From assembly GCA_963682025.1 (NCBI GenBank), contig OY821517.1:233964868-234028867 (forward strand): a stretch of DNA of 64,000 bases. Reading direction: 5' to 3'. Origin of the DNA: Cordilura impudica (taxonomy: Eukaryota; Arthropoda; Insecta; Diptera; Scathophagidae). Below the pieces are notes generated by a model. The model had not been told where the DNA came from, ran no database searches, and was given only the letters and a program-made list of their open reading frames with translations. The position numbers and the translations under genes were made by a program. Shown in pieces: positions 43,892-54,822 of the stretch (within the stretch, counting starts at the first letter, position 1; each line of letters opens with the position of its first letter).

Positions 43892-46300
43892 AAAAGCAAA
43901 ACTTACCGTCCATAAGATCAAATTCGACCCAGACTGTATCTTTGTCTCTCGATTATGATAAGTTTAATAAACCAATTGATAATTCACCTAAAACATATAA
44001 AATACTACCTTACCACCAACGTCTTCAAAATTATCAAAACATAAGAACACGAATATTCTGTGATAGTTTACAAATTAAATCTTTACGTAAAATTAATAAA
44101 AGGCTTTTAAGATCAAGTCTCCGTATAAAGTCTTTTTGGAGAAATATACAAAGAGATAGAAAATTTTGTAGAAAATCAATTTTTGCTTTTGAGACTTTTA
44201 TCGCCGATAGTCGCCCATACGTAAGCGTTACTTTGTTTGGGAAGGAAGTCTATGCAATGTTAGATTCAGGTGCTTCCATCACATGTTTAGGAAATGAGGC
44301 TGCCAAAGATTTTATTAAAAGTGGCAGAGCATATAAGGCCTTAAATGAATTTGTAAGAACTGCTGGTGGACGTGAACACCGAATCGTAGGGTACATTGAA
44401 ACCGACATTATTTTTAGAAGGATAAGTCATAAAATAAAAATATATATAATACCAGATCTATGTCAAAATTATTATTTAGGTGCAGATTTTTTTGAAAAAT
44501 TTGGATTGTTAAAGAATACCTTAGAGTCATTTTCTCGTGACACAGATGATTTAGAAAGTTTTCCTGACATGCATAAATTAAGTCCCATAGAAGAAGCTCG
44601 ACTTAGAACCGTAGTCGATTTGTTCCCTTCATTCGAAAGAGAAGGATTAGGTCGTACTCATTTATTACAACACCAAATAGAATTAGATAAGGATATAAAG
44701 CCAATTAAACAGCGATACTTCTCAGTATCACCCGCCGTGGAAAGTAAAATACATTTAGAGATCGATAGAATGTTAGAGCTAAACGTTATCGAATTAGCAC
44801 CTCCAAATTGTCCGTGGAGCAGTCCTGTAGCTATGATAGAACGAGAAGGAAAAGTTAGGTTATGTCTGGACTCCAGAAAGCTCAATAGTGTGACGGTTAA
44901 GGATGCATATCCCCTGCCAAAAATAGATGGGATACTAAGTCGTCTCCCTAAAGCTAGATACATTACCTCGTTAGACCTTAAACACGCGTTCTGGTAGATT
45001 GAGTTGGAACAAAATTCCCGTAATTTTACTGCTTTTACTGTTCCGAATCGCCCTCTTTATCGCTATGTAGTCATGCCATTTGGCCTTTCAAATGCTCCAA
45101 TGACGATGTGTCGCCTAATGGATTTAGTTATTCCTGCACATCTTCGAGAAATGGTTTTCGTATATTTAGACGATTTGTTGTTAGTTTCTGAAACCTTTGA
45201 AAGTCATCATAAACTGTTAACTGAAGTTGCTCAGTTACTACGGGAAGCTAAACTTACGGTAAATGTGGCCAAATGTAAGTTTTGTATGCGTGAAGTGAAG
45301 TACTTGGGTTACGTAATTGGAGATGGAGTAATGAAACCGGACCCTTCTAAAGTATCGGCAATTATGGGTATGAAACCACCTAGGTCGGTACGTGAACTAC
45401 GAAAATTTTTGGGTGTAGTGGGCTGGTATCGTCGCTTCATCGACAATTATACATCTCTTACGTCGACACTTACAGATTTAACATCTAAATCACGCCGATA
45501 TATTTGGAGTGAAGATGCACAAGATGCATTTGATAAAATAAAATATCAGCTAACTTCAGCTCCTTTATTAATCACACCAGATTTTACTCGACCTTTCATA
45601 ATTCAATGTGATGCTTCTGCGTCAGGGGTTGGGGGAGTTCTTTCGCAAGAAGATGAAGAGGGAGTCGAAAGACCAATTGCATATTTCTCCCGTAAGTTGA
45701 ATAGAGCACAAAAGAACTATTCCATCACTGAACTAGAATGTTTAGCTGCTATTCTATGTATTCAGAAATTTCGCGGTTATATCGAAGGACATCCATTCAA
45801 AGTGATAACTGATCACGCATCTTTGCGTTGGCTGATGCGTCAGTCTGATTTGAATGGAAGATTAGCCCGTTGGTCACTAAAGTTACATAGATTCGAATTT
45901 TCGATTGAGCATCGAAGAGGAAGTTTAAATGTTGTTCCGGATGTCTTATCCAAGTTAGAAGAGGTAAATTCGATAGGTTTCGATCATGCTTCTTTAGTTG
46001 ATTTAAAATCCCCCTATTTTCAGTCTAAAGCATACGCAAGAATTCGGGATACAGTTTTAGAAAATATTGAAAAATTCCCAGATCTTCGTGTGATCGATGA
46101 CTTCTTGTATAAAAGAACCCAATTTTCAAATGGAGATCCATTATCGGAAGCTTTAAGTCGGAAGCTTTGGATTCCAAATGAGCTAACTTCCGACGTTATT
46201 CAAAATGCGCATTGTCCGCCTTTGGCAAGTCACTGTGGTATCACAAAAACCTTAGAGAAAATCCGCCGAAATTTGTATTGGCCTAGAATGAAGCTGAAGT
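43808..46300 (+). pseudogene. pol: Element D pol, copy 2: protease, RT, RNase H
   Basis: Open from the frameshift to 44994, then TAG at 44995-44997 inside RT (LKHAFW-stop; copy 1 has CAG). It stays open from 45004 to the next lesion. VYLDDLLLV and all RNase H acidic residues are present, including CDAS at 45607-45618 where copy 1 has CEAS. The tyrosine codon TAC at 46033-46035 corresponds to the stop of copy 1. A 2 bp deletion near 46288 (after YWPRM) shifts the frame in the integrase zinc domain. Confidence 0.92.
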
Positions 46301-47243
46301 ACGATGTTTTATAAATGAGTGCGAGGTTTGTAAAATGTCTAAAGCTCCCAATGTGGTGTTACGACCTCCAATGGGCCAACAATCTAAATCAAGTCGTCCG
46401 TTTCAAAAATTGTATATGGACTTTTTAGGTCCATATCCACGATCGTCAAAGGGTAATACTGCAATTTTTATCGTGGTCGACCATCTGTCAAAATTCCCTA
46501 TTTTGAAGCCTCTTCGAAAGTTTTCTTCCCAAAGTATAGTTGACTTCTTGGAGGATTATGTCTTCACCGTTTTTGGTGTCCCGGAGGTTGTTTTAACTGA
46601 TAACGGTAGTCAGTTCAAGTCTAATGTTTTTAAGAGTTTCTTATCCAAGTATGGCGTGGCACATACACTAACAGCAGTATATTCACCCCAGGCTAATGCC
46701 TCCGAAAGAGTAAATAGATCGGTGATAGCAGCAATTCGCTCATATCTAGATAACGACCAGCGAACTTGGGATGTAAACCTAAGTAGAATTTCTGCAGCGT
46801 TACGATGTGCAATGCACAGTTCGATAGGATATTCTCCATATTACGTATTATTCGGACAACAGATGATTCTGCATGGCGAAGACTATGAACTTTTAAAAAG
46901 ATTGGGAGAGTTAGAAGAAGGAGAAAGTATAGAACGTTTTGATAAAATTCATTTATTAAGACATACGGTACAGGAAAACTTACGGAAAGCTTATGAAAAT
47001 AATCTCAAGACTTATAACTTACATTCTAAACCATTAAAACTTAATATTGGCGATATTGTGTTTCGAAGAGACTTTGTCTTGAGTAGTAAAATAAATAATT
47101 TTAATGCCAAATTGGCGCACAAATTTGTTAAAGCCAAAGTGCTTAAAAGGGTGGGAAATTGCTACTATGAATTACAAGATATGAAAACTAATTCTATTGG
47201 TATTTATCATGGAAAGGATATTCAGAAAGGTTCCTATAAATAA
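46301..47243 (+). pseudogene. pol: Element D pol, copy 2: integrase core
   Basis: In the restored frame after the 2 bp deletion: CKMSKAPN, then Asp in MDFLGPYPRS, Asp in VLTDNGSQF, Glu in QANASERVNRS, and a C-terminal domain with KLNIGDIVFRR and HKFVKAKVLKRVG. It ends at the same stop as copy 1, 63 bases before LTR 3. The core is intact but is out of frame with the zinc domain. Confidence 0.9.
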
Positions 47244-47306
47244 GCTTTTGTCATTCCAGTTACTTTTTATTTGTCAATAGAAGTTCCAAATCAAAATTAA
47301 CTGTGT

Positions 47307-47610
47307 TGTAGCGGATGTATATTAACGAAATTGTTTGTCATGCAAGAATAATTTTGAAGACAGAACATTCTAGTCGCATGATACAAATATTTGGCCATAA
47401 TAATGGTTTTGTCCTCTACACGCCGTATAAATGGTTGGTGTCTTCACTAATATGTGAAAAGATATGTATAAGTTGTGACCGCACTAAAGCGACTTAATTG
47501 GATTTTAACCAATGAGTAATTATTAAGTTAGTTCAATAAGTTGTTTTTTCACTTATTTCTGCTGAGCTATTTCAAAAGAAAAAAAAATCCATAGAACAAG
47601 TACACATATA
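47307..47610 (+). repeat. Element D LTR 3, left part
   Basis: TGTAGCGG start up to TACACATATA, where the Helitron inserted. LTR 1 and LTR 2 read straight through this point as CACATATA|TTTATATATA. Confidence 0.95.
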
Positions 47611-47622
47611 TCTATATATATA

Positions 47623-48975
47623 AAATTCATTTTCTGTTTGTTTGTTTGTTTGTTTGTTTGTTTGTTTGTTTGACCGCTATACAAATTTTTGTTTTTCAAC
47701 GGATTTTCCTGAAATTTTGTACACACGATCTCTATACCCCAGGAAAGGTCGCCATATACTTTTTACCGGCCACGCCTACTTTTACGCCCACTTTTTATGT
47801 AAAATTCATTTTCTGTTTTATTCATATTTGTTCACTATACAAATTTTTATTTGTTAACAGATTTCTCTGAAATTCGGTACACACGATCCCTGTACTCCAG
47901 CTAAGGTCGCCATATACTTTTTATCGACCACGCCTACTTTTACGCCCACTTTTTATATACAATTCATTTTCTTCTTTTTGGTATATTTGTTCGGTATACA
48001 AATTTTTATTTTTCAACGCATTTCTCTGAAATTTGGTACACACGATCTTTGTACCTCAGGCCAGGTCACCGGGTGATTCTTGCGGCCACACCTACTTTTA
48101 CGCCCACTTTTTGTATACAATTTGTTTTCTGTTTTTTGGTATATTTGTTTGCTATACAAATTTTTGTTTTTCAACGGAATTCTCTGAAATTTGGTACACA
48201 CGACCTCTGTACTCCACCTAAGGTCGCCATATGCTTCGTACCGGCCACGCCTACTTTAACGCCCACTTTTTGTATACAATTCATTTTGTTTTTTGGTATA
48301 TTTGTTCGCTATACAAATTTTTATTTTTCAACCGATTTCTCTGAAATTTGGTACACACGATCTCTCTCCTCCAGGGAAAGTCGACATATTCTTCGTACCG
48401 GTCACGCCTACTATTATGCCCACTTTTTGTATACAATTCATATTCTGGTTTTAGGTACATTTGTTCGCTACATAATTTTTTTAACGGATTGAAATTTGCT
48501 ACACACGATCTCTGTACTCCAGAGAGGTCGCCATATGATTCTTGCCGGTCACGCCTACTTCTACGCCCGCTTTTTATACAAAATTAATTTTCTGTTTTTT
48601 GGAATATTTGTTCACTATAGAAATTTTTATTTTTCAAGGGATGTCTAAAATTTGGTCACACGATCTCTATACTACAGAGAAGGTCACCATATGCTTCTTA
48701 CAGGCCACGCCTACTTTACGCCAACTTCTATGTATATAAAACTTATTTTTTCCTTTTATTTGTTTCTTTATTTGATTGCTATAAAAACTTTTATTTTTCA
48801 ATGGCTTTCTTCGAAATTTAGTACATATTCCAGGGAAGGTCGCTGTATGATTTTTACCGACCACTCCTAATTTACGCCCAATTTTCTTATAAAATTCATA
48901 TTTTGTTGTGTGGTATATTTCTTCCCTATACAAATTTGTACTTTTCAATGGATTTCTCTGAAATTTGGGTTACAC
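47623..48975 (+). repeat. Tandem array of about nine 158 bp units
   Basis: Unit starts (near AATTCATTTTCTG) are at about 47623, 47801, 47960, 48118, 48276, 48436, 48582, 48738 and 48892. Each unit contains TATACAAATTTTTATTTTTC, GAAATTTGGTACACACGA, AAGGTCGCCATATG and CACGCCTACTTTTACGCCCA. Divergence between units is substantial, so the array is old or the family carries it. Confidence 0.9.
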
Positions 48976-49219
48976 GAAAATAACTACACGGTGAACAAAT
49001 TCCCCAAACTTAAAAAAAGGTACCCAAAAGAAATGAAGAAATTCCCCATTTTTTTTTAATTGAAATAAAAAATGAACTTACTCCCCAAATTCGTTCTTAA
49101 ATTTTTGCATATTTTTATTTAATGAATTTTGTTAAATATTTATTTTAGTGAACATTTGCATACTGCTCTCAATATATGTCCAACAATAAATGCATTTAAA
49201 ATGAGTATTCTTTTCAAGA

Positions 49220-50115
49220 TAAGTTGGCAACAGCTGCGCGGCAGCACAGGTGTGGTTGCCAAACGCGCGGAAGCGGCGCGTGGCGTGCGACCGCGGACTC
49301 GGATGCGACGCGCTCTCGGAACACAGCTCAGCTAAAATATCGCAATGCTCTAAAAAATATGTTTTAGGAATTAAAATAAGTTAACGAGAACTAAGCGGAG
49401 GCACGGGTAGTAGCTGCGAGGAAGCGGCGCGAGGCGCGCGGACGCGACGCGCTCGCGGAACACAGCTCAGCTAAAATATCGACCGCGAATTCGGACACGA
49501 CGGATGCGCACGCGACGCGCTTTCGGAACACAGCTCAGCTAAAATATCGCAATGCTCTAAAAAATATGTTTTAGGAATTAAAATAAGTTAACGAGAACTA
49601 AGCGGAGGCACGGGTAGTAGCTGCGAGGAAGCGGCGCGAGGGGCGCGGACGCGACGCGCTCGCGGAACACAGCTGAGCTAAAATATCGCAATGATCTGAA
49701 AAATATATTTTGGCGATTAAAATAAGTTGACAGCAACTGCGCGACAGCACGGGTGTGGCTGCCATACGCGCGGCGCGCGACCGCTGACTCGGATGCGACG
49801 GATGCGCACGCGACGCGCTCTCGGAACACAGGTCAGCTAAAATATTGCAATGCTCTAAAAAACATGTTTTAGGAATTAAAATAAGATAACGAGAACTAGG
49901 CGGCAGCACGGGTAGTAGCTGCGAGGAAGCGGCGCGAGGCGCGCGGACCCGACGGATGCGGACGCGACGCGCTCGCGGAACACAGCCTACCAAAAATATC
50001 GCAATGATCTGAAAAATATATTTTGGCGATTAAAATAAGTTGACAACAACTGCGCGGCAGCACGGGTGTGCTGCCAAACGCGAGGAAGCGGACGCGACTC
50101 GCTCTCGGAACACAG
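49220..50115 (+). repeat. GC-rich, CpG-dense tandem repeat island
   Basis: About six irregular units of 140-210 bp, each with a GC-rich core (GCGCGGACGCGACGCGCTCG) and an AT part (CAGCTAAAATATCGCAATG, AAAATAAGTTAACGAGAAC). It contrasts sharply with the AT-rich window. It is flanked by inverted words (AACAAATTCCCC at 48994-49005 and its complement at 50501-50512), so it may be a nested element within the Helitron. Confidence 0.8.
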
Positions 50116-50610
50116 CTTAGTGAAGTGTCGTATGATAAATTTTATCTACGTATGTGCAATAATTACCTGTTGATCAAAATAGGCCACACATATACTATAA
50201 GCAATTGCTTAAAGAAACCTTGAATTTGACGTCTCTGCTCGATGATGATCACTTATTGAATGAATTAATTCAATTTTTAAAAGTTTTGATTCCTTTAATT
50301 TGCGGCCCATTCCGTTATATTTGATGTTTATAAATAAACTGAAAAAAAAACTTAAAGCGGTTTCGCACCTTATTTTTGAAGCATTTTTGCTGCAACATCT
50401 TATAAAAAACTTCTAAATTAAAAAACCAAAAACTTTTTAATTGAAATAAAAAATGAATTTTCTGCCCATACAAATTTTTGGGGAGAAAGTTCATTTTATT
50501 GGGGAATTTGTTAATTGGGGACTAAGTACTCAGCGCCTGGTAAGCATAGTGAACCATTTTTCAAGTCAAAGGCCTTTTCATCCCGGGCAAGACCGGGTAA
50601 AAACAGCTAG

Positions 50611-52205
50611 TTTATATATATAAATATATCTATAGAAAGAGGAGAAAAGTATAAAACTTGTTTCACTCATTTTTTTTGGGGACTGATTTAAATCGTAAAA
50701 TAAACATTTTTCGTGTCAGTCATCAAAGTGAAAAAAAGCAATGTTCATAGCGGTTCAACATTACTTGCGGAACAAAAGAAAATAATAAATTATTACCTTT
50801 TGGTACAGTCCCGCTAAACCACCTTTCAGTGGACCAAGTGCAAGAAAATCCTATAAAGGGTAAGTAGTTTATTTAGAAAAAAAATGACTTTAGTAAATTA
50901 AACTATTATTTTTAAAGGTTAACTTAACCATCGAAAAAAAAAATATATATATACATATTTTTTTTTGACTCGGCATCACATAAAGTGAGTGGGTAAACAG
51001 TGGTCAGGGAGTCCCTGAGGACCAGTGGGTTCAGTGCTTCCAGTATTCCTGACACGGCCAACATCTTTTCCGGCTAAATTGTTTCTAACGCCGAACGAAA
51101 CCTGTTTATTTTGGAGCTTTGCAGCCATTTCCACCACAGCCTATTGATTTTCTTATACGGGGGGGGGAAAAGAACTAACGAGAACCCCATCATCAGTAGC
51201 CTGCAATATCTATAAATCATCCTCGGTCTGGTGGACTACATATCACTTATAATTACACATTTTTTTATGAAGTTATACACATGTGGTGCAAGGAAAAGTA
51301 CAAATAGATTCGGGAATTTATATTTTTTTTTTTTCGATAATCATAGTATCTCTAAGTAATTTTTTTTGGTTATTTAATAATAATGAGGTTTTTTAAGATT
51401 AGAGTCAATACCTGGAAACAAATTTAATTTCCTACACCCAACATCCGAAGAAATAGGTGAGTAATAATAAATTTACTTTTGTACATATGGAGCTTAAATT
51501 TCATTGTTTTAAATAGCCAAATTTAAAAATTTATTTTTTTCGAATACTACGGTAAAGTGATTTTTTTTTGTTATTCCCACACATAAGTGTCCCCCCTTTA
51601 TATTTTTACTTTTTTTTTCACTTTCTTATAATGTGTAATTTGTGTTAACGAAGATTAGTTCTTCACTTAATTTATAATTGTATTTTTTTGTAATGTTATG
51701 TAGTCATAACGTATGTATGTACGTACATGTTATGAACATTATTTATGCTTTTCAAGAAAGCATTTAAATTAATATTCTAAAACAAAAAGTTTTGTCATTA
51801 ATATGAGTAACTAAGTTTTTTTTCTTGACCTAACCGTCGATCCTTAATAATAAAAGGGGTTTTCTCTCAAATATTGTTTTCTTTGGATTATGAAAACCTA
51901 AGGTAGGGTGGGCTGATATTAACAGGGCTTACAACATCTGGCCCTTGGAACATCGAACATTCACATTAGGAGTTAGTAAGTAGTTTCCGTTAATTAGATT
52001 GGGGTACTATCGATTACAATAGTTTTGGCATGATTAGAAATAAATTTAAAATTTTTTTTTAGGCACGTAGATTTTTTTGGTAACGACTGTGAATAACGGG
52101 TTTGTAAAAAAAAAAAAAAAACTCACCCCGGTTGCCAGCGAGCTAAACCTTTGCCAGTACGTGCCGATAATAAACCATAGTTCGCGAGAAAGAAGAATCG
52201 TTACA
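50611..52205 (+). repeat. Element D LTR 3, right part
   Basis: Resumes TTTATATATATAAATATATC and ends GAATCGTTACA. The outer flank is ACTC, matching 23809-23812. It carries small changes against LTR 2, including a deletion near 51449 and a short CATAACGTATGTATG-type insertion near 51707. Confidence 0.93.
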
Positions 52206-53385
52206 ACTCCAAGACAATTTCGATATATCGACTATATAAGTCAATTTTCTACAACAATTTGTCACATATCAGGATCAAATAACATTGTGGCTGATAGTTT
52301 ATCAGGAGTTTTCGAAATCAACATTCTGTCAAATATTACACTAGAAGATCTTCAAGAACAACAACATTTGGATACAGAGCTTCATGTTCTATTGACGTTA
52401 CCCAGATCTCTCCAACTTACAAAGATCTGATTTCCAAACCAATCAGCCTCTGTTTATTGCGACAATTCATATGGATTAGTCAGACCTTATATTCCACAAA
52501 GTCTTCGCAGAAAAGTTTTCGAAAATTTTCATAACTTATCTCACCCAGGAATTCGAGCGACTACAAAATTAATTACTTCTAAAGTAGTTTGGCCTGGAAT
52601 AAATAAAGATATTCGGTTATGGTCACGGAATTGCTTAAGTTGCCAAAGACATAACAAATCTCCTATTGGTTGTTTTGGTGATCCTGCATCCCGTTTTGAA
52701 CATATTCGTATCGATTTGATAGGCCCATTACCACCATCACACGGTTTTATTTATTGTCTTAACTGTATAGATAGATCCTCAGGATGGCCGGAAGTCATTT
52801 ATTTAAAGGATTCAAAAGCTGACACTGTTGCAAAAGCTCTTTATGAAAACTGGATTTGTAGATTTGGTGTTCCGTTAAAAGTAACTACAGATCAGGGCAA
52901 GCAATTTGAATGCGAACTTTTCAAGGAATTATCCAAGTTTCTCGGTTTCAAACACATTCGGAACTACTTTGAACTACTTTAAGAACTACTTTGAAGGAAG
53001 ATATTGGTTTAAGTAGCGCCGAATTAGTCTATGGAACAAATCTTAAATTACCTGATTAATTTTTCAACCATACATCGTTAAAGCTATCGCATTCGAAATT
53101 CATGAACAACCTTAAAGACAAATTCAGGTTGTTAAAGCCTGTATCAGAAACAAATCATTCAGTTAATAAACCTTTTATATGTAAAGATTTGCTTAACTCA
53201 TCTCATGTTTTTGTACGTACGGATACCATTCACCCTACGCTAGAACCACAATATCAAGGACCTTTCAAGATACTAAAAAGATTCAATAAAAGATTCAAAA
53301 ACATATCAATTGATAGGCTTAAGCCAGCTTTTATTGAGAATTTTAATCAGAATATTAATAGAGTTAAGTTTTCAATTATATAATT
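52206..53385 (+). pseudogene. pol: Element C pol after D: RNase H end and integrase
   Basis: Resumes RNase H as RQFRYIDYISQFSTTICHI and NNIVADSLSG, showing it continues the frame cut at 23812. Then the integrase zinc domain (NLSHPGIRATTKLI, CLSCQRHNK), the first Asp in IRIDLIGPLPPSHG and the second Asp in VTTDQGKQFE. A deletion after LGFKHIRN removes the catalytic Glu region, with frame breaks near 52440 and 52980. The C-terminal part (HVFVRTDTIHPTLEPQYQGP, SIDRLKPAF) is present and ends 53383. Dead integrase. Confidence 0.85.
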
Positions 53386-53405
53386 TCACTTACCCCCCTT
53401 GGTAA

Positions 53406-53628
53406 TGTGGATACCTCCCAAATGTTTCTAAAATTACAGATTTTTAGTTTTGATTCTTTTGTCAATATTTGTCAATAATTTTCATTTTTTAAATTAATAT
53501 TATTAGAACATTTTAATTGATTTGATTTAGTATTTTGTTTCTTTGAAAAGATATAGTTTTAATAATTTTAAATAAATATTAACATTGTTAAATATTCTAA
53601 ATTGTTTATTTACTTAAAACATCCTATA
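53406..53628 (+). repeat. Element C 3' LTR (223 bp)
   Basis: TGTGGATACC...CATCCTATA, followed by TATGTATA of the F env. The preceding bases are CCCCCCTTGGTAA, so no ordinary polypurine tract is visible. Confidence 0.88.
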
Positions 53629-54250
53629 TATGTATATATCTTTTTTAAATGGTGCGTGGTAAAGAAGAAGAAAGCACATATTTCAAAAATTCATAACTGC
53701 ACTGTATTCTTAATCGGACCGGTTTCTGGCATCTTTCATATATGTACATATATGTTTTATTATTGTAATGGAATACTATATATTTTCAATTTCAGCTTCC
53801 ATTTCCTTATTAAAATATGTTACGGGTATAATAGTCATTATTTGTATAATTTTAAATGTTTTTGGAACCTTAATTACAAAAATTAATTCGCTATTTTTTT
53901 TCGAGGATTGCTGTTCTTAAATATTGAATTTTTCTTATATCAACTTCGTAATCATCTATTTCTTGTTTTGTTAAAATACTTGTATCGCTACTCCTATTGT
54001 GTGCTGTTGTAATGTAACTTTGTATGTGATCTATGTAGTTTATAATTGTTGCCAAAATAAGTAAAGTAATCTTTCAAGATATATGTTCCGTATTAATATA
54101 TTTTTAACTGTTTTATGAATTCCTTCTACGTGGTATAGTATCTGTTTTTGGGTTTGTGTTATATGGTCTTTTATTAATTGTATTGTTCTACTAAAATAAT
54201 CATTAATATTTATATGCTGATTTAGCCCTGAAGCTATGTTCTGTAATACT
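53629..54250 (-). pseudogene. env: Element F: env N-terminal/central fragment
   Basis: Minus-strand reading from about 54245 gives LNQHININDYFSRTIQLIKD, then EGIHKTVKNILIRNIYLERL, IQSYITTAHNRSSDTSILTK and KVPKTFKIIQIMTIIPVTYF, in several frames with stops. This helical-then-ILTxxE pattern followed by a beta-rich part is that of errantivirus env (and the related baculovirus F-type fusion proteins). It joins, across the element C insertion, the C-terminal half at 21386-22372. No gag or pol of F is seen, so only the env end of that element survives. Confidence 0.65.
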
Positions 54251-54766
54251 CACATCGGAAAGTTTTCACATGGAACGTATAAAAATGAAACAAAAACGTT
54301 GCGAACTGACACAAAATACTGTTTCTCGCATTCGACTGGTTCTGTAACTTAATTTTGTGAGAACTATCTGTCACATAACGTTTTTTCTCACATTTATTGG
54401 AAAAATGAGAAAAAGTGTTTCTGTAAAGTAGTCATGTGAAAAGATTTGAAATTGAGCTGTCAAATTCACTCACAACTGAAATCTATGCGAAATGAGTTTT
54501 TAAATTCAGTTGCTTAAAAAAAAATATATATATATACAAGATGGCATCGAATATTGGAGAAATGGTAAGAAATATGTTGATTTTTTATTTATCATTTACT
54601 TTTAGTATTTACATTTAAATTTTTGTTTTTGCTTAAACTTGAATGATACCGAAACTGTAACAATATCGGACAATGATGATAAGGATAAAGAAAAATCATT
54701 CTGAGACAATATTCACTTATATAAGCACTTTTTAAGTTCTTATATATTCACTTTTTAAGCACTTGT
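54251..54766. other. Unassigned stretch between F and H
   Basis: Contains TTTTCACATG (about 54262) and its inverted copy near 54433, possibly the ends of a small MITE of about 185 bp. A short ATG frame at 54541 (MASNIGEM) has a donor-like GTAAGAA. No convincing gene. Confidence 0.35.
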
Positions 54767-54822
54767 ATATGGGGCATAATTCCTGAACGGTCAACGAAAG
54801 ACTCAATGCTCTTAATAATGGT

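Larger units (their letters stand above)
47611..50610 (+). mobile_element. Non-autonomous Helitron (3,000 bp) in D LTR 3
   Basis: Begins TCTATATATATAAAATTC and ends AACAGCTAG, preceded by a hairpin (CCCGG and CCGGG around GCAAGA at 50582-50597). It lies exactly between an A and a T of the LTR with no target duplication. Comparison with LTR 2 shows the empty site precisely. 5'-TC, 3'-CTAG, a terminal hairpin and A|T insertion are the Helitron hallmarks. No Rep/helicase gene is present. The interior is two tandem-repeat blocks. The open frames in the repeats are not genes. Confidence 0.88.
23813..52205 (+). mobile_element. Element D array: RING-Gag Ty3/gypsy element, LTR-internal-LTR-internal-LTR
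   Basis: Three LTRs (23813-34145 with E inside; 39783-41684; 47307-52205 with a Helitron inside) alternate with two internal regions. The outer edges carry the duplication ACTC (23809-23812 and 52206-52209), as for a single insertion event. LTR length without inserts is about 1.9 kb, with ends TGTAGCGG and CGTTACA. The primer site TGGCGCCCAACGTGGGGC is tRNA-Lys-type. Long LTRs plus this primer recall the Osvaldo/Ulysses lineage, but I assign the lineage only tentatively. Confidence 0.92.
22373..53628 (+). mobile_element. Element C: CsRn1-like Ty3/gypsy element (unit 2, interrupted by D)
   Basis: The LTRs 22373-22595 and 53406-53628 are both 223 bp. The AT-rich flanks share TATGTATA (22365-22372 and 53629-53636). 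The primer site TGGTGACCCC at 22598 is of the tRNA-Trp type used by CsRn1/Kabuki-type elements. Gag, RT and integrase all show large internal deletions, so the copy died before or around the time D inserted at 23812/52206. Confidence 0.85.

Noticed and set aside
47642..48870. Several overlapping open frames (MFVCLFVCLF..., CFLVYLFAIQIFVFQ...)
   Set aside because: They are translations of the 158 bp tandem units in the Helitron and repeat with the same period.
49129..49993. Arg- and Ala-rich open frames on both strands
   Set aside because: They come from the GC-rich repeat units; high GC removes stop codons by chance.
54541..54704. Possible two-exon mini-gene MASNIGEM... then ...TVTISDNDDKDKEKSF
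   Set aside because: It has a donor-like site but no convincing acceptor, is very short, and matches nothing I know. Left as unassigned.
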